Part shown: positions 11,931 to 22,699 of the stretch, in pieces
How positions within the stretch are numbered: position 1 is the first letter of the stretch
Layout: each line of letters starts with the position of its first letter
NCBI GenBank assembly: GCA_020916435.1
Contig: CM037090.1
Span: 117,393,915-117,457,914 of the forward strand
Source of the DNA: Oxytropis ochrocephala
Lineage: Eukaryota > Streptophyta > Magnoliopsida > Fabales > Fabaceae
Direction of reading: 5' to 3'
DNA length: 64,000 nucleotides
Notes under the pieces: generated by a model
What the model saw: the letters and a program-made list of their open reading frames with translations, nothing else
Told to the model about the DNA's origin: nothing
Database searches by the model: none
Made by a program: the position numbers and the translations under genes

Positions 11931-13599
11931 GATGTCTTTTTTTTGTATTCCTCCTTTAGAATATAAATTTAGACGATTATACCATATGTGTTCAAATTAT
12001 ATTATCTCATGGAGAGATTGATTCAATTTGAGTTAGAATCCGAAAAGTGTGTATTGGAATATTAATCCTTCAGGGATATTCAAATGATTATGACTATCAA
12101 ATGAGCCATACAAATAAGTTGTAGTAACATTCATCTTGTGAGAATTGAGCTCTTCATGTGCTACAAGGCTAATTAAGTGCTGAAAAGTACTCGCATCCAC
12201 CCTTGAGAAACATGTCGAGTTTTTTATCTCACAACTTCACCATTCTCATTTTGCTTCAATTTCATATTTCAATTTTGGCCAATTCACATTGTCTACAATC
12301 TCTAGTAGACTTTGATTCATGATCCTCACTATCATTTATCACATTTAGCGCTATATTATATGCAAAAATATCGTCAACGTTGACTTCGTTTTGGTTCCAT
12401 TGCATTTCATTGTTGACATAATTCATTGAGATCTCTTTAATTTCATAACTTTTCAGGTACCTGATCAGTTCTTCTGGAACTGTAATGTCATTTATGTCTG
12501 AATACTATTTTAGAGTTTCTATATCCTCGCTTGGACCATACTTTTTTTTTACCTTCTTTTGTTGTTCGAGGATTTTTATCTTTGAAACCGATTGTTCTAC
12601 CATGCTTCAGGCGCGGTTGAGACTCATTTTCAATATTAGATTGTCCAACTGCGACATCCAATTTATTGGAGCATTAGCAGCTGATATATATATGATTTGG
12701 TCACACCTTTTGGATCAGTGAATGCGTTTGGAAGATAATTTGCTAAGCTTTGTAAATGAATTATCTTTTGAACTTCTAGTTCACATTGTTTAGTTTGAGG
12801 ATCATTATGAGATAACGATAATTCATTCCAACTGATCTATTTTCTACAGCTGCTTATTCTCTCCCTAATGTTGGGAAATCTAATTCTTCAAATGCTAATC
12901 ATCAACTTGGATTATAAACAAGTCTCTAATTATTGGCTCATGATACTATATTATACATGGAGATTTATATCCAAAATTCTTTTAGGACCCATCATAGTGC
13001 ATTGCACATCCAAAAATTCTAAGATGGGAAATATTAAGTTTGTGACCAAAAACCAAATGTAAAAGGGAAGAGTTGTGATAACATGTTGGCTTGATGCGAA
13101 CCAATATTACAGCATGTAAAATTGCATGTTCCCAAGTTGAAATTAGAACTTCTTATCTCATAAGTATTGGTCATGTGATTAACTTTAGACGTCTAAAGAA
13201 TGGTTCTTCAAGACCATTTTATGAATGAATGTATGACGTGTGATATTCAATATCAATTCTAATAGACATACAATACTTATCATATGCTTTCAAGGTAATT
13301 CACATAATGAATTCTTACTCAAATTAGTTGAGCAAACAATCTCACAAACTTCCGGTTGTGAGATGACGACAAATATATATAATATATGTATGTGGTCATC
13401 TAGTTGATGCATCAATTAAAACCACATATATATAAATAGTTCACGTGATTAGTGTATTTGTTTACAAATATCACCTTATACCAGTTTTAGAAATATGAGA
13501 GATCTATTATTCTCAAATTGCCAATTTTCTTTGGGAATTAGTGAATATAAAAATTAATAGATTGAAGAAACTATCGGCTCTTCAATACAAGTTCACATA

Positions 13600-13680
13600 G
13601 AAATTTATTATTTGCATCATAATTTACTCGGGATGGCCCAACCGATCTTGCCAACAACTAAATTATTATGATATGTAAAA
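13600..13680 (-). pseudogene. Copia GAG-pre-integrase remnant
   Basis: Minus-strand translation near 13630 gives WQDRLGHPE, matching the conserved W..RLGHP motif just before Copia integrase. The surrounding frame is lost within a few codons. Confidence 0.55.
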
Positions 13681-15768
13681 CTCGGTTTACAATAACATGC
13701 GCTTCAATTGCACATATATAAGTGTAGTACAAATCAGAGGAAAAAAAAATAGACAATTTTTCCACTACTCTTATTTTATCAAAATATGCCTCGTTATGTA
13801 AAAATATTCAATATCTCTTTCATCTCTTGTTTCAATATGAATTCTATTTATATGAATATTTTTGAAACTTAATAAATTTCTACGAGACTTAGGGAAATAT
13901 GATGCATTCTCAATGTGTAAATTTGTTCCCCCGGATAACAGTCTATATTAGCTCTTCCGGAGCCTTCAATTATATTTGAAAAACCAGATATAGTACTAAC
14001 TCCGGTTTCTCACTTCACTAAAAAGGAGAATTTTTTTTCTTTAAAATTATATGGGTAGTTCCACTATCGGCGGAACACATTTCTCCATTATTGATGCTAG
14101 TGTTAATACTCAATTTATCCTAAAATAAAATAAATATAATAAAAGATGGTATGAGAAAATTAAGTCTCTACAATATTATATGCCTACAAAGATCGAACTT
14201 TAGGAACTACATAAAATACAATTTCTCGAAGAACAAAATATCAGTAGAAAACTATGTTTGCTACTCAAAATAGGAAAATAAGGAGCATAAGTCTATCTCA
14301 ACATAAACCATATTTCCTAAGCAAATATACAAATTCTTTTGAACATAAAAATGTCTAGTTCTTAGGATCTAGTCATACAATCAATTCTTTGTATTCTCTT
14401 TTTTTCATGGAATATTTTTATTTGGAATTCCAAGCATAAGAAAGAAGAAAAGTTACTTTTTTTTTCATAAGATACTACACCACTATTAGGAATAACAAAG
14501 GTCACAATCACAAATCATACAAATGACACTTAAATACTATAATGATAACATTTACCACATCAATGGTCATTACCACAACTTTACTGTACAAAGATTATAA
14601 TGTGAATCATTCACTTCTGGGAATGAAATTCAATTCATTGAGTGGTTTGTGAGTACTCTTTCAATATCATTAAAAATATTTTCTCTTTTTCCTATTACAT
14701 AAGAATATTTGAGACATAAATTATATGTCATTTCCTTTGCTTCAAAATATACTAAGATCAAATAAACCTTATAGATTTCAACCATTGTCCAAAGGTCTAG
14801 TTCTTCAGGAACTTGACCACAAATCTCCATAAGGGATGACCAAAGAAAGATGTATAAATTACCAATTCATTAGTTCTTCAGGAACTTTACCACAAAACTT
14901 CTTTAATGATGATCAGGAAAAAGTTATACTATGAGCAATCCTTCAAGGATGTTTGCATATTAAATTTCCAAGTTCTTTAGGAACTATATCATAAACAATG
15001 ATATACATAGAAATAATTATTTGTGCAATCCTTTAGGGATACTTGGATAATTGATTTATTGCTCTTCAGGAGCATATACTTATTATAAAGGAGGGAGCAA
15101 AGAAGGAAGCCCTTTTAATATTAAACGTTTTTATGTACCCGAAACAACTTTTGATATTACAAGTAACAATTAACAAAAACCGGCATCGAATAGACATTCC
15201 AAATAAAAACTTTATCATAATATTACACAAAACCGTCAACTTAGGCATATCGCATAAATGTGTTACTGTTATGGCATAAATGTGTTACTGTTATGCTCAC
15301 CCATGTATTCTTGAACCAAATTCAAACAATAGAAAGAATTCACAAGTCGAAAAGTACTTGCTTAAGAAGTTAGATAGTATTAACAAGAAAAATTAGTATA
15401 TGCCATAGCTTTACTGAAAGGAATATTAAAAATAACAAATGCCTAAGGAAGAAAGAATTTAAACGATTGATACTATAATCAATAGGAGTTCTAGGTGAGT
15501 TCTATTCCGGTTCTAGTAGATCAAAGAATCGCCATTCAATATGATGAATATAGTCTCTTTCCAATCAGCAAGCACAATACAAAAATATGGAGAACTTTTT
15601 ATTTTATTTTATTTTATGAAACTAAACATAAGCTTTGTTAGATAATTATGCAAATGATGGTAGGAGATAAAAATCAAACCTGAAAGCAATATCATAATTT
15701 AACCGTGAGCATCGGAACAAGCAAGATTCAATATTACCTTAGATTGGTAGAACTTCGTGCTGATAACG

Positions 15769-16004
15769 TGTTATGAAATAAGAGATAAAAGAACAAAGAA
15801 TAATGAAATAAGATGAGAGATTTTCTATTCACTTCAAGTGTCACATTACACATAGGAGATAACCCTATTTATAGGGTATAAGGGAAGTGAAAGATCAACC
15901 AATTGAAGAGCCACTAACCACCCATCATTACAAAGAGATTAAAGTACAAGCTAGTGGAATTGGAAGAGAGGTGGACATGGTGGACATCCATATTATTCAT
16001 AACA
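15769..16004 (-). repeat. Copia 5' LTR
   Basis: 236-bp partner of 10609-10844. On the minus strand it is followed by ACGTTATCAGCACGAAG, the usual Copia-type primer binding region. Flanking AATAT lies at 16005. Confidence 0.93.
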
Positions 16005-16183
16005 AATATAACATTCCCATCACATTTTGTTCACCATACAATGCTCTACCATTGTGTTTGTGCCTCTGATGCTATTCTTATAGATAATTGCAAATATTTT
16101 TATATATTACCTTTCATTTTAAAAAAAAACAAACTATCGCAAAAAATTCTTTTTCTTCTGAAAGATTTTACCAATTTTTGGTA

Positions 16184-16781
16184 TTCTCCATTAGGGGTGA
16201 GCAAGACCCAGCCCAACCCTATGGCCCGTCTCATTTTCGTCCCATTTAACCCGCAAAAAATCGGGTTTGTTCGGGTCTAAGGACGGGTTAGGGTCTAAAA
16301 AATTGGCCCGACCAAAATTTAGGGACGGGTTAGGGTTAGGTATAACCTGTCCCAACCCGTCCTCTTACTCACGCCTCACTCTAATTTTTAACCCAATTAC
16401 GTTGGTAATAAGACTTTTAAAAATAAACTATTCAATTTGAACTCGATGTTAGTTTAAGTAGAAACATTATTGTAAAATAATACTGTAAAAGCCATGTTTA
16501 GAGTTAGAATACATAATAAAATACTAAAAAGATTCAATTTATCATTTCTAACTTTTGGTCATTCTTGAGTAATCGCCTCATAATTTTGTTTCAATTGTTC
16601 TTCGGGCCAACCCGGTCTCGTCCTAAATAGACATGGTCTTACTTTGTCCTTAAGAACATCGGGTTTGTGCGGACCTAAGGACAGGTTATGGTCTAAAAAA
16701 TGACCCTATATAAATTTAGGGCCAGGTAAATGACAAGTGTAACCCGTCTCAACTCGTCCCATGCTCACCCCTATTCTCCAT
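16184..16781. mobile_element. Non-autonomous hAT-like element
   Basis: Terminal inverted repeats TAGGGGTGAGCA and TGCTCACCCCTA bound 16192-16773 and are flanked by perfect 8-bp duplications TTCTCCAT (16184-16191 and 16774-16781). Eight-base duplications are the hAT signature. The subterminal DNA contains inverted GGACGGGTTAGGGTCTAAAA phrases at both ends. There is no coding capacity. Confidence 0.88.
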
Positions 16782-17054
16782 GACAATTATATTCTTTTGT
16801 TTTTTATAAAAATAAAATATTTTTCTTATAAAGAGAAACTCAATGCGTTAGTTATACCAATTTAAAGTAGTATTGAGATGTTATTTAAAATTTAAATAAA
16901 GTAATTTGAGGTTTTGATGATTCATTTGATAGAAGTATATTAAGGGCCCCATTTTTAAAACTTGCACAGAGTCTCCAAATTGTTTGGGACGGCCCTGGCC
17001 GCAACCTACTGCAAGCCCCACCAGCTCTTATTTCTCTCTCTCTATCATTTCCAC

Positions 17055-17057
17055 ATT

Positions 17058-17092
<35 letters not shown>

Positions 17093-17097
17093 TTATT
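17055..17097. repeat. (TTTA)n microsatellite
   Basis: About ten tandem TTTA/ATTT units directly upstream of the hairpin at 17128. Confidence 0.9.
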
Positions 17098-17127
17098 AAC
17101 CTTTTTTTGTCAACGGGTTACTGCATT

Positions 17128-17267
17128 AAAATTGAGTTTGGTAATTATTGAAAAAAAAAAGTAAAAGAGGTAGGCTAACACAATCATCGTTTTACTTTAT
17201 CCATCCACGTCCATGTTAGCCTACCTCTTTTACTTTTTTTTTTCCAATAATTACCAAACCCAATTTT
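17128..17267. repeat. Near-perfect inverted repeat (140-bp hairpin)
   Basis: Arms of about 54 bases (AAAATTGAGTTTGGTAATTA outward, with its complement at the far end) enclose a spacer of roughly 35 bases. Differences between the arms are few and include the A-run length. It could be a small MITE or a source of hairpin RNA; no target duplication was recognised. Confidence 0.85.
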
Positions 17268-18444
17268 ACTAAGGCTTCTTATTTTTCTTTTAGTACTTTC
17301 AAATGTCATCTCAAGTCATTTAATAAACACAAGTAGGGACTGCACCAAGGCCGGTCCTGAGATTATGGAGGCCCTGGGCGAACCAACAAAATGATGACAT
17401 AATTATCAAACGTAGGATTAAATGTCTAAATTTTAAAATATGAAAACTAAATTGATGCCAAAATGATGCCATATATATTTTTAGAATTTTATTTTTCAAA
17501 TTTATCATTGTTATTCAAAAATAATTTCTCTCATTAAAATAGAAAAAAACATTCCATATACCTGCAATACACGAGTCTCACACTTATTTTAATATAGAAT
17601 AGAAGATAGTGAGAATAGAATCAAAAGAGATAGTAAGAAAGTTAATGAGGGAGAATAGACGACTGAATAATGTTTTATAACATAGAGTGGTGTGGTTGTG
17701 AGGTAAAAAAGTTTTCAAAATATGTATTCGGCCCATTAATCCGGCCCGCTAGGTTTAGAATAGCTTATTTAAATGTATTAGCGTTTGTACATAACATATA
17801 ATTCTAATAATATTCAGATATATATTCCTTTTCTACAAAGACAAAATTCTTTGCAAAAATGTAATCATAAATGAAGATCCCAGTTATAGAGCATTAAACA
17901 TTTAAACTATAATCCAAACATAAACATGTCAATCAATGGGACCATTTTTGTGTACCAAACTGTCATCGAGCAAAGTGTAGTGAAGCCGCCGAGGACGCTG
18001 ACTCTCAATGGTGGTGCTATGATAGAGAATTGGGAGGGTTCCCCAAGTGCTTAAGTGCTTATCAGTTTATTGAGAAATTAATCTTCGACTGAGCCCAATG
18101 GCACTATTTGATATATGAAGTCAACCCCATTTAGTGGGATAAACATTCGACCTTCGGTTGTTGATGATGTATCTACTACATATAGGAATGATATTTCAAT
18201 CTTATTGTAGCTATCCTTGAATGGTATAACTTACATAGGAGTATTTGATATATTGTCTTTCTTTTCTAATAACATAATAAGGGTAGACTGGTCATGTTGT
18301 TACTTTCCTAATAAGACACCTTTTTTATCGGAGATTTTTTCCTTCTAAGTTGGCTTACAATAAATTTTAAGTAAAATTCCAATTTGCAATTAAAACTAGT
18401 AAAGAAAGAGAATATAATAGCTAGTATAATAAAACATATCTTAC

Positions 18445-18960
18445 CTCTGTAAACATTTGCGTAACATAAATCGTAAGTATGCATCAGTGCCAAAAGGGCG
18501 GATTCCCATGTACTTACACATATTGACTAATCGCGGCCTACAGACAGTGAAAACACAACAGAAATCATGATATCACCACACAACTACAAAAGCAGCATAC
18601 TGAAGTCAAACAAAGTTAAGAGATTAACCTGCTTATATTATCGAGAGTATGCTCATCATTAAACAACTTAGCAAAACTCAAAATTTCGTCATTAGAGACA
18701 TTTGAACCTCTTCTAATCTGCATAAGAAAAGAACGGGTACATATGACTATCTAAAAAAATTGGGAAAAAAGATTGACGAAGGGTCCTCAAAGCTGAATAT
18801 TTTTTTACCATGTTTAAAAAATCATCAAGATCTTCGGCTGTTTTCTTTAGTTCTCCACTACTAGATTTTTGAACTTCTTTTGACATTTCTTTGATGGTAT
18901 CCTGGAGAAACCTTGCATACTCTATCCTTGCCTTCAGTCTCCTTTTCAATGCTTCTTACA
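18445..18960 (-). pseudogene. LETM1-like gene fragment, three spliced exons
   Basis: Minus-strand exons encode consecutive pieces of a plant LETM1-type protein, a mitochondrial inner-membrane protein of K+/Ca2+ homeostasis. Exon 18798-18960 gives LKRRLKARIEYARFLQDT and ELKKTAEDLDDFLNM. Exon 18629-18717 gives NVSNDEILSFAKLFNDE. Exon 18445-18537 gives RPRLVNMCKYMGI and FGTDAYLRFMLRK. Every junction has GT donor and AG acceptor, the phases agree and no stop interrupts. Only the middle of the LETM1 domain is present: the upstream sequence does not continue the protein convincingly and the following ribosome-binding-like part is absent down to about 18000. Introns show a DNA-level duplication, not a retrocopy. 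It is probably a truncated pseudogene. Confidence 0.8.
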
Positions 18961-19330
18961 ACCACCTCACACCCATCGACACATTCGATCCCGAAAAACA
19001 ATCACAAAGACTCGAATTCGTAAATCGATAAACATATTGTCTCAAATCAGGAGAAAGTTTGAACCCATCATGCTCAATTAGTACTGGTAGCTACAGTTTT
19101 TAGACGACTGAATAATGTTTTATAAGGTAGAGTGATTTTATTATCATGTATGTGTATCACGTGACGACCATGTTTGCTTTCAAGCAATACTATTGTGTTT
19201 TCGATGTAAAAGTTGTTAGTAGTTTTCATGTAAAAGTTGTTAGTAGTTTTCATGTAAACATACAATTCTCTTTGCAAAAAAAAAAAACATGCAATTCTAA
19301 TGTGCTAGTTTTTAAAGAAAAAAATAAATG

Positions 19331-20302
19331 AGGTAATACCCAATTTAGTCCCTGACTTTTTAAAAATGTTCAATTTAGTCCCTGACTTTTCACATATGTC
19401 AATTTAGTCCTCAACATTTACAAATGTGTGTCAATTTGGTTCTTCTGTCAACCATGGTTAGTTACAAAGCTGACTTGGCAAATGTTAGGGACCAAATTGA
19501 CCAAATTAATACTAAGTTACATAAGCCCTTCACTAGAAGCAATTAAGCACTTATTAGTGCCATTCAAAAGGAATTGAGACTTATCTTCATGATAAATCCA
19601 TCTATTTTGATTCTTGCAAGTCACAACTACCAATTTCAAGTTCATTCTTGTCATTAACTTGAACACATTGACCGGTAAGTGGATGGTTCATGATATATGC
19701 TTGAGAGACTTTAGAAGTAAGATCTATAACAAACATAAGAAAAATAAAGTTGATATTTATATTAGGATATAACATATTCACATGTGCCTGCAAAATACTC
19801 CCTCTGCACCTATTTATAAGTAAAAGTTTATTGAATAACGGGTGTGTCTGGTCTATATTGTAGACTAAATTATATAGATTAGATTCGTCAATTATTCAAT
19901 AACTTAAAACTATAATTTTTTTTTTAAAAATAGTTTGTTACGAGGACTAAATTGATTCTAAGTTACATAAGTCAGTGACCAAATTGATACTAAATTACAT
20001 AAGTCAGAGACCTAATTGATTCGAAGTTACATAAGTCAGGGACCTAATTGATACTATTTTTTTTAAAAGTATCAATTTAGTCCCTAATATTTGTGTGACG
20101 TGGCATGCTGACATGGCTTTTTTTTGGTAGTGTCAATTTGGTCCTTGACATTTGCCACGTTAGCTTTGTAACTAACCATGGTTGACAAAAGGACCAAATT
20201 GACACACATTTGTAAATGTTGAGGACTAAATTGACATATGTGAAAAGTCAGGGACCAAATTGAATATTTTTGAAAAGTCAGGGACTAAATTAGGTATTAC
20301 CT
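19331..20302. mobile_element. Mutator-like foldback element with captured gene fragment
   Basis: Arms 19331-19502 and about 20133-20302 are inverted copies beginning AGGTAATACCCAATTTAGTC, built of repeated AATTTAGTCCCTGACTTTT-type units. The inner ~630 bp holds a gene fragment and three or four copies of a ~38-base unit containing AAGTTACATAAGTCAGGGAC at 19950-20055. No flanking target duplication was found, so the insertion is old or the ends are eroded. Confidence 0.75.
19590..19760 (-). pseudogene. Captured lectin-like exon, possibly from a plant GH5-family protein
   Basis: Minus-strand translation reads SKVSQAYIMNHPLTGQCVQV then NDKNELEIGSCDLQ, and after a one-base shift RWIYHED. The pattern PLTG.CV....ELELG.C resembles the ricin-B-like C-terminal module of plant glycoside hydrolase family 5 proteins. 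That is from memory and only moderately supported. The fragment sits wholly between the two arms of the foldback element, so it looks captured. It cannot make a functional protein. Confidence 0.5.
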
Positions 20303-20669
20303 CTCTCTCATCTTCATCTAAAACCTTTTTTTAAAGCATACTCTCCATTAAATGATTTAACGTACTATTACATGACCTACATTTTTGGGTTTAGCCGATG
20401 CCTTAAACAATGATTTTAGTTCATCTACAAATGCTCGTAAATTGTCTGTCTGTTAGTTTTTCGTTTTTATTTTGTTACAATTTCTTATACAGTTTGTATA
20501 GGTTGTAGGTTGATACACCATTCATGGATCCTATGACAACATCTAAAATAGACTTCATGGGATCCTCATAATTCAGTACAAATTTGTGACGTTGTTATCT
20601 TCAAGGACCTCATGACATATGCAACTTTTAGATTATTTTGTGTTGACACTAAATATATACCTAACTTTT

Positions 20670-21171
20670 GGTTGTAATCATGGTTTAGAGAACCGGTCGG
20701 TTCAATTGGTTGGACCGTGAACCGGCCAGGTACCGATTTGGTTTACTGCAAGAACTGACTTGTCCCAGAACTAGTGGGAACCGGCCAAACCGAGACAAAA
20801 TCGGTCAAAACCGGATGTGGGAACCGGTTTGAACCTGTCAGTTTTAAAAAATTAAAAAATCTAGTTTTAAATTCAAATAATTTATATTTTAGTTAAATAA
20901 AAAGATTAATATCAAGTTATAAAATTACATATACATAGTTTTTTATTTATTTTTTTGATTAATATTTAGTTAGTCCTATGAAATATATATAATAACTAAT
21001 AATTAATTTATCTTAGTTTATAATTTAGTTATATCTAAAAAATTTCACTTAAGATCTCATATAATCAGTTCACTGACCGATCAAATTCAAACACAATTAG
21101 ATCATTGAACTTTGAACCAGTGCCTTCACCGGTTCAATCACCAGTTGAATTTTCTAAATGTTGGCTGTAAT
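20670..21171. mobile_element. Small foldback element rich in AACCGGTT phrases
   Basis: Partial terminal inverted repeats bound 20679-21162: GTTTAGAGAACCGGTCGGTT on the left, and CACCGGTTCAATCACC then TTCTAAAT on the right. They are flanked by GGTTGTAAT (20670-20678) and GGCTGTAAT (21163-21171), an 8/9 match compatible with a 9-bp target duplication. The interior is AT-rich and non-coding. Confidence 0.6.
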
Positions 21172-21226
21172 TGAAGTAAATGCCTCAATGTTGATATAAA
21201 TGATGTAAACCCTGCAATGTTGGAGT

Positions 21227-21924
21227 ATTTTTTTGGCATTTACTTTTCCCACTCCCCCTCCTACTCAAAACACACCACATAAGGGTGTGGAATGACCAAA
21301 AGGCCAGCTAAAACGTCTTTTTTTTCAAGAAATTTCACGTGTCCGAACACGGACATTCGAACCCGTTCGAATGACCTCGTTCGCGTGAGTTAAATATTGA
21401 CCCTTTTATGCGTAATTTCACCTATTCGGACAATGTCATCCGAACCGGTTCGAATCAAGTCATACGAACAAGCGTTTATTACAATCAACATTTTGCTTTT
21501 CTGTCTCATCACTTTTTTTGCCAAGTAGTCTCATCACTTTTATGTCCCATCACATTTCACTTTTTTTTTATAAGTTCTGCACTTGAACTTTGTTTGCGTT
21601 TTTCAATTCTCCACTTTAGTTTCGTTCTCTCACAATCAACCACAAACCACTTGCATTTTGTTTTCTTTTTCCAAAATACTAGTCGCTGTCAGGTCTAGGA
21701 AAGTTTTAGCATTTCTTTTCTACTTATTATTGTTACTATTGAATTATTTAACTAAAAAAATCTTGTGGTCAAAAGTAGCTCGGGTGTTTTATGTTCGGAC
21801 CCCTCTATCCGAACATGTTTGGAGGACTATATCCGAACACTTTAGGGGTAGTCTGAGAATATTGGGGGTTATGGGGTGTGCGGTAAGTAGGAGGGGGAGT
21901 GGGAAAAGCAAACGCCATTTTTTT
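21227..21924. mobile_element. 682-bp element with 40-bp inverted termini
   Basis: The left end GGCATTTACTTTTCCCACTC (21235) and right end GAGTGGGAAAAGCAAACGCC (to 21916) are inverted copies over about 40 bases. ATTTTTTT flanks both sides, which would be an 8-bp duplication but is low-complexity. The interior contains repeated (T)CCGAAC/GTTCGAA phrases near 21335-21470 and 21795-21840. The ORF at 21583-21966 has no recognised domain and runs past the right terminus. Confidence 0.65.
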
Positions 21925-21984
21925 ATGCACCTATGGACAATGCAAACCTTTCAAAGGTATGAGTAAAGTTTGGATGATGACAAC

Positions 21985-22158
21985 ATTTGGTGTTCTAGTC
22001 TTTTCACCTGTACTCAGTTAATTGTGTAAGCAGCTCGGTTAACTCTGTCAGTCAAACTATACTTAGTTTGAATACCGTCATCGATAATACTGCCATTTAA
22101 GGGTTCTATGGGCCTCATACATTGCCCCCCTGTGATTGCATAGCGAAATTGGCCAAGA
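21985..22158. repeat. Interspersed repeat also present at 25440-25600 and 25620-25690
   Basis: Phrases such as GTTAACT..GTCAAACTAT and GGCCTCATACA...TGTGATTG recur near 22010-22150, 25445-25600, 25620-25690 and 27350-27395. They point to an older low-copy repeat that the Mutator-like element at 22168 inserted into. Its family is unknown. Confidence 0.45.
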
Positions 22159-22295
22159 ATAAACAAAGGGTTTTTTTTTGGACCCCCACCCATTCCTCTA
22201 AAACCCCCACCCACCATGTGAAAATACCAAAATACCCCTGTCTGTTTACAAAATCACCATTTCTTCACATAATTGGTCATACATACGTTTGACCA

Positions 22296-22545
22296 CCTTC
22301 ACTCGCATATACGCTGAGAGAGACGATATACGATCGATCGGCCAATCCACCAATCGTATATACCCCACCACAGCCCTATATACGGCGAGCAATTTTCTTC
22401 ACATCGTATATACCCCTTTCCAGGCGTATATACGATTAGACAGAAATCACCACTCGCATATACGCCCAGAAGACCCTATATACGACGAACAAATCAGTAA
22501 GCATCGTATATACACTTGTTTTGATGTAAATACGATGATATTTTT
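22296..22545. repeat. Subterminal CGTATATAC repeat array, left end
   Basis: About ten copies of an 8-10-base core (CGTATATAC, CCTATATACG, CGCATATACGC, TCGTATATACCCC) occur in both orientations roughly every 20-30 bases. A mirror pair (ATCGTATATATGTCC and GACATATATACGAT) lies near the right end at 25265-25300. Clustered subterminal motifs like these are typical transposase-binding arrays; binding is inferred. Confidence 0.85.
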
Positions 22546-22699
22546 TTTTTTTTTTTTTTACTAATTTTTTTTTCTTCGCTTGCGTTGTCAGGTAGAGCAT
22601 AGAGGAGACGTGAGGTCTCTCCGATCGAGAGAGATAGGAGTCATCTCATCTTTGCTCCGAGCACGAGGACTCGGAGGCATAATCGGCTCCATGCTTGGC

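Larger units (their letters stand above)
10604..16009 (-). mobile_element. Copia LTR retrotransposon with degenerate interior
   Basis: Two 236-bp direct repeats (10609-10844 and 15769-16004) begin TGTTATG and end CATAACA on either strand, and are flanked by AATAT at 10604-10608 and 16005-16009. I counted two differences between the LTRs. On the minus strand a polypurine AAGGGGGAG precedes the 3' LTR (10845-10853), and a priming sequence TATCAGCACGAAG follows the 5' LTR (about 15752-15765). RT and GAG-pre-integrase motifs lie in Copia order between them. No long open frame survives. Confidence 0.92.

Noticed and set aside
17128..17267. Annotated microRNA precursor
   Set aside because: Arms are too long and too perfectly matched for a typical plant miRNA and no known mature sequence was recognised; kept only as a hairpin repeat.
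16940..17400. Pair of GGCC-rich phrases (ACGGCCCTGGCC and AGGCCGGTCCTG) as ends of one transposon
   Set aside because: They resemble legume MITE termini, but I could not match proper inverted ends or a target duplication.
22296..22545. CRISPR-like repeat spacing
   Set aside because: Repeats are 8-10 bases, in both orientations and irregularly spaced, in a eukaryotic transposon terminus.
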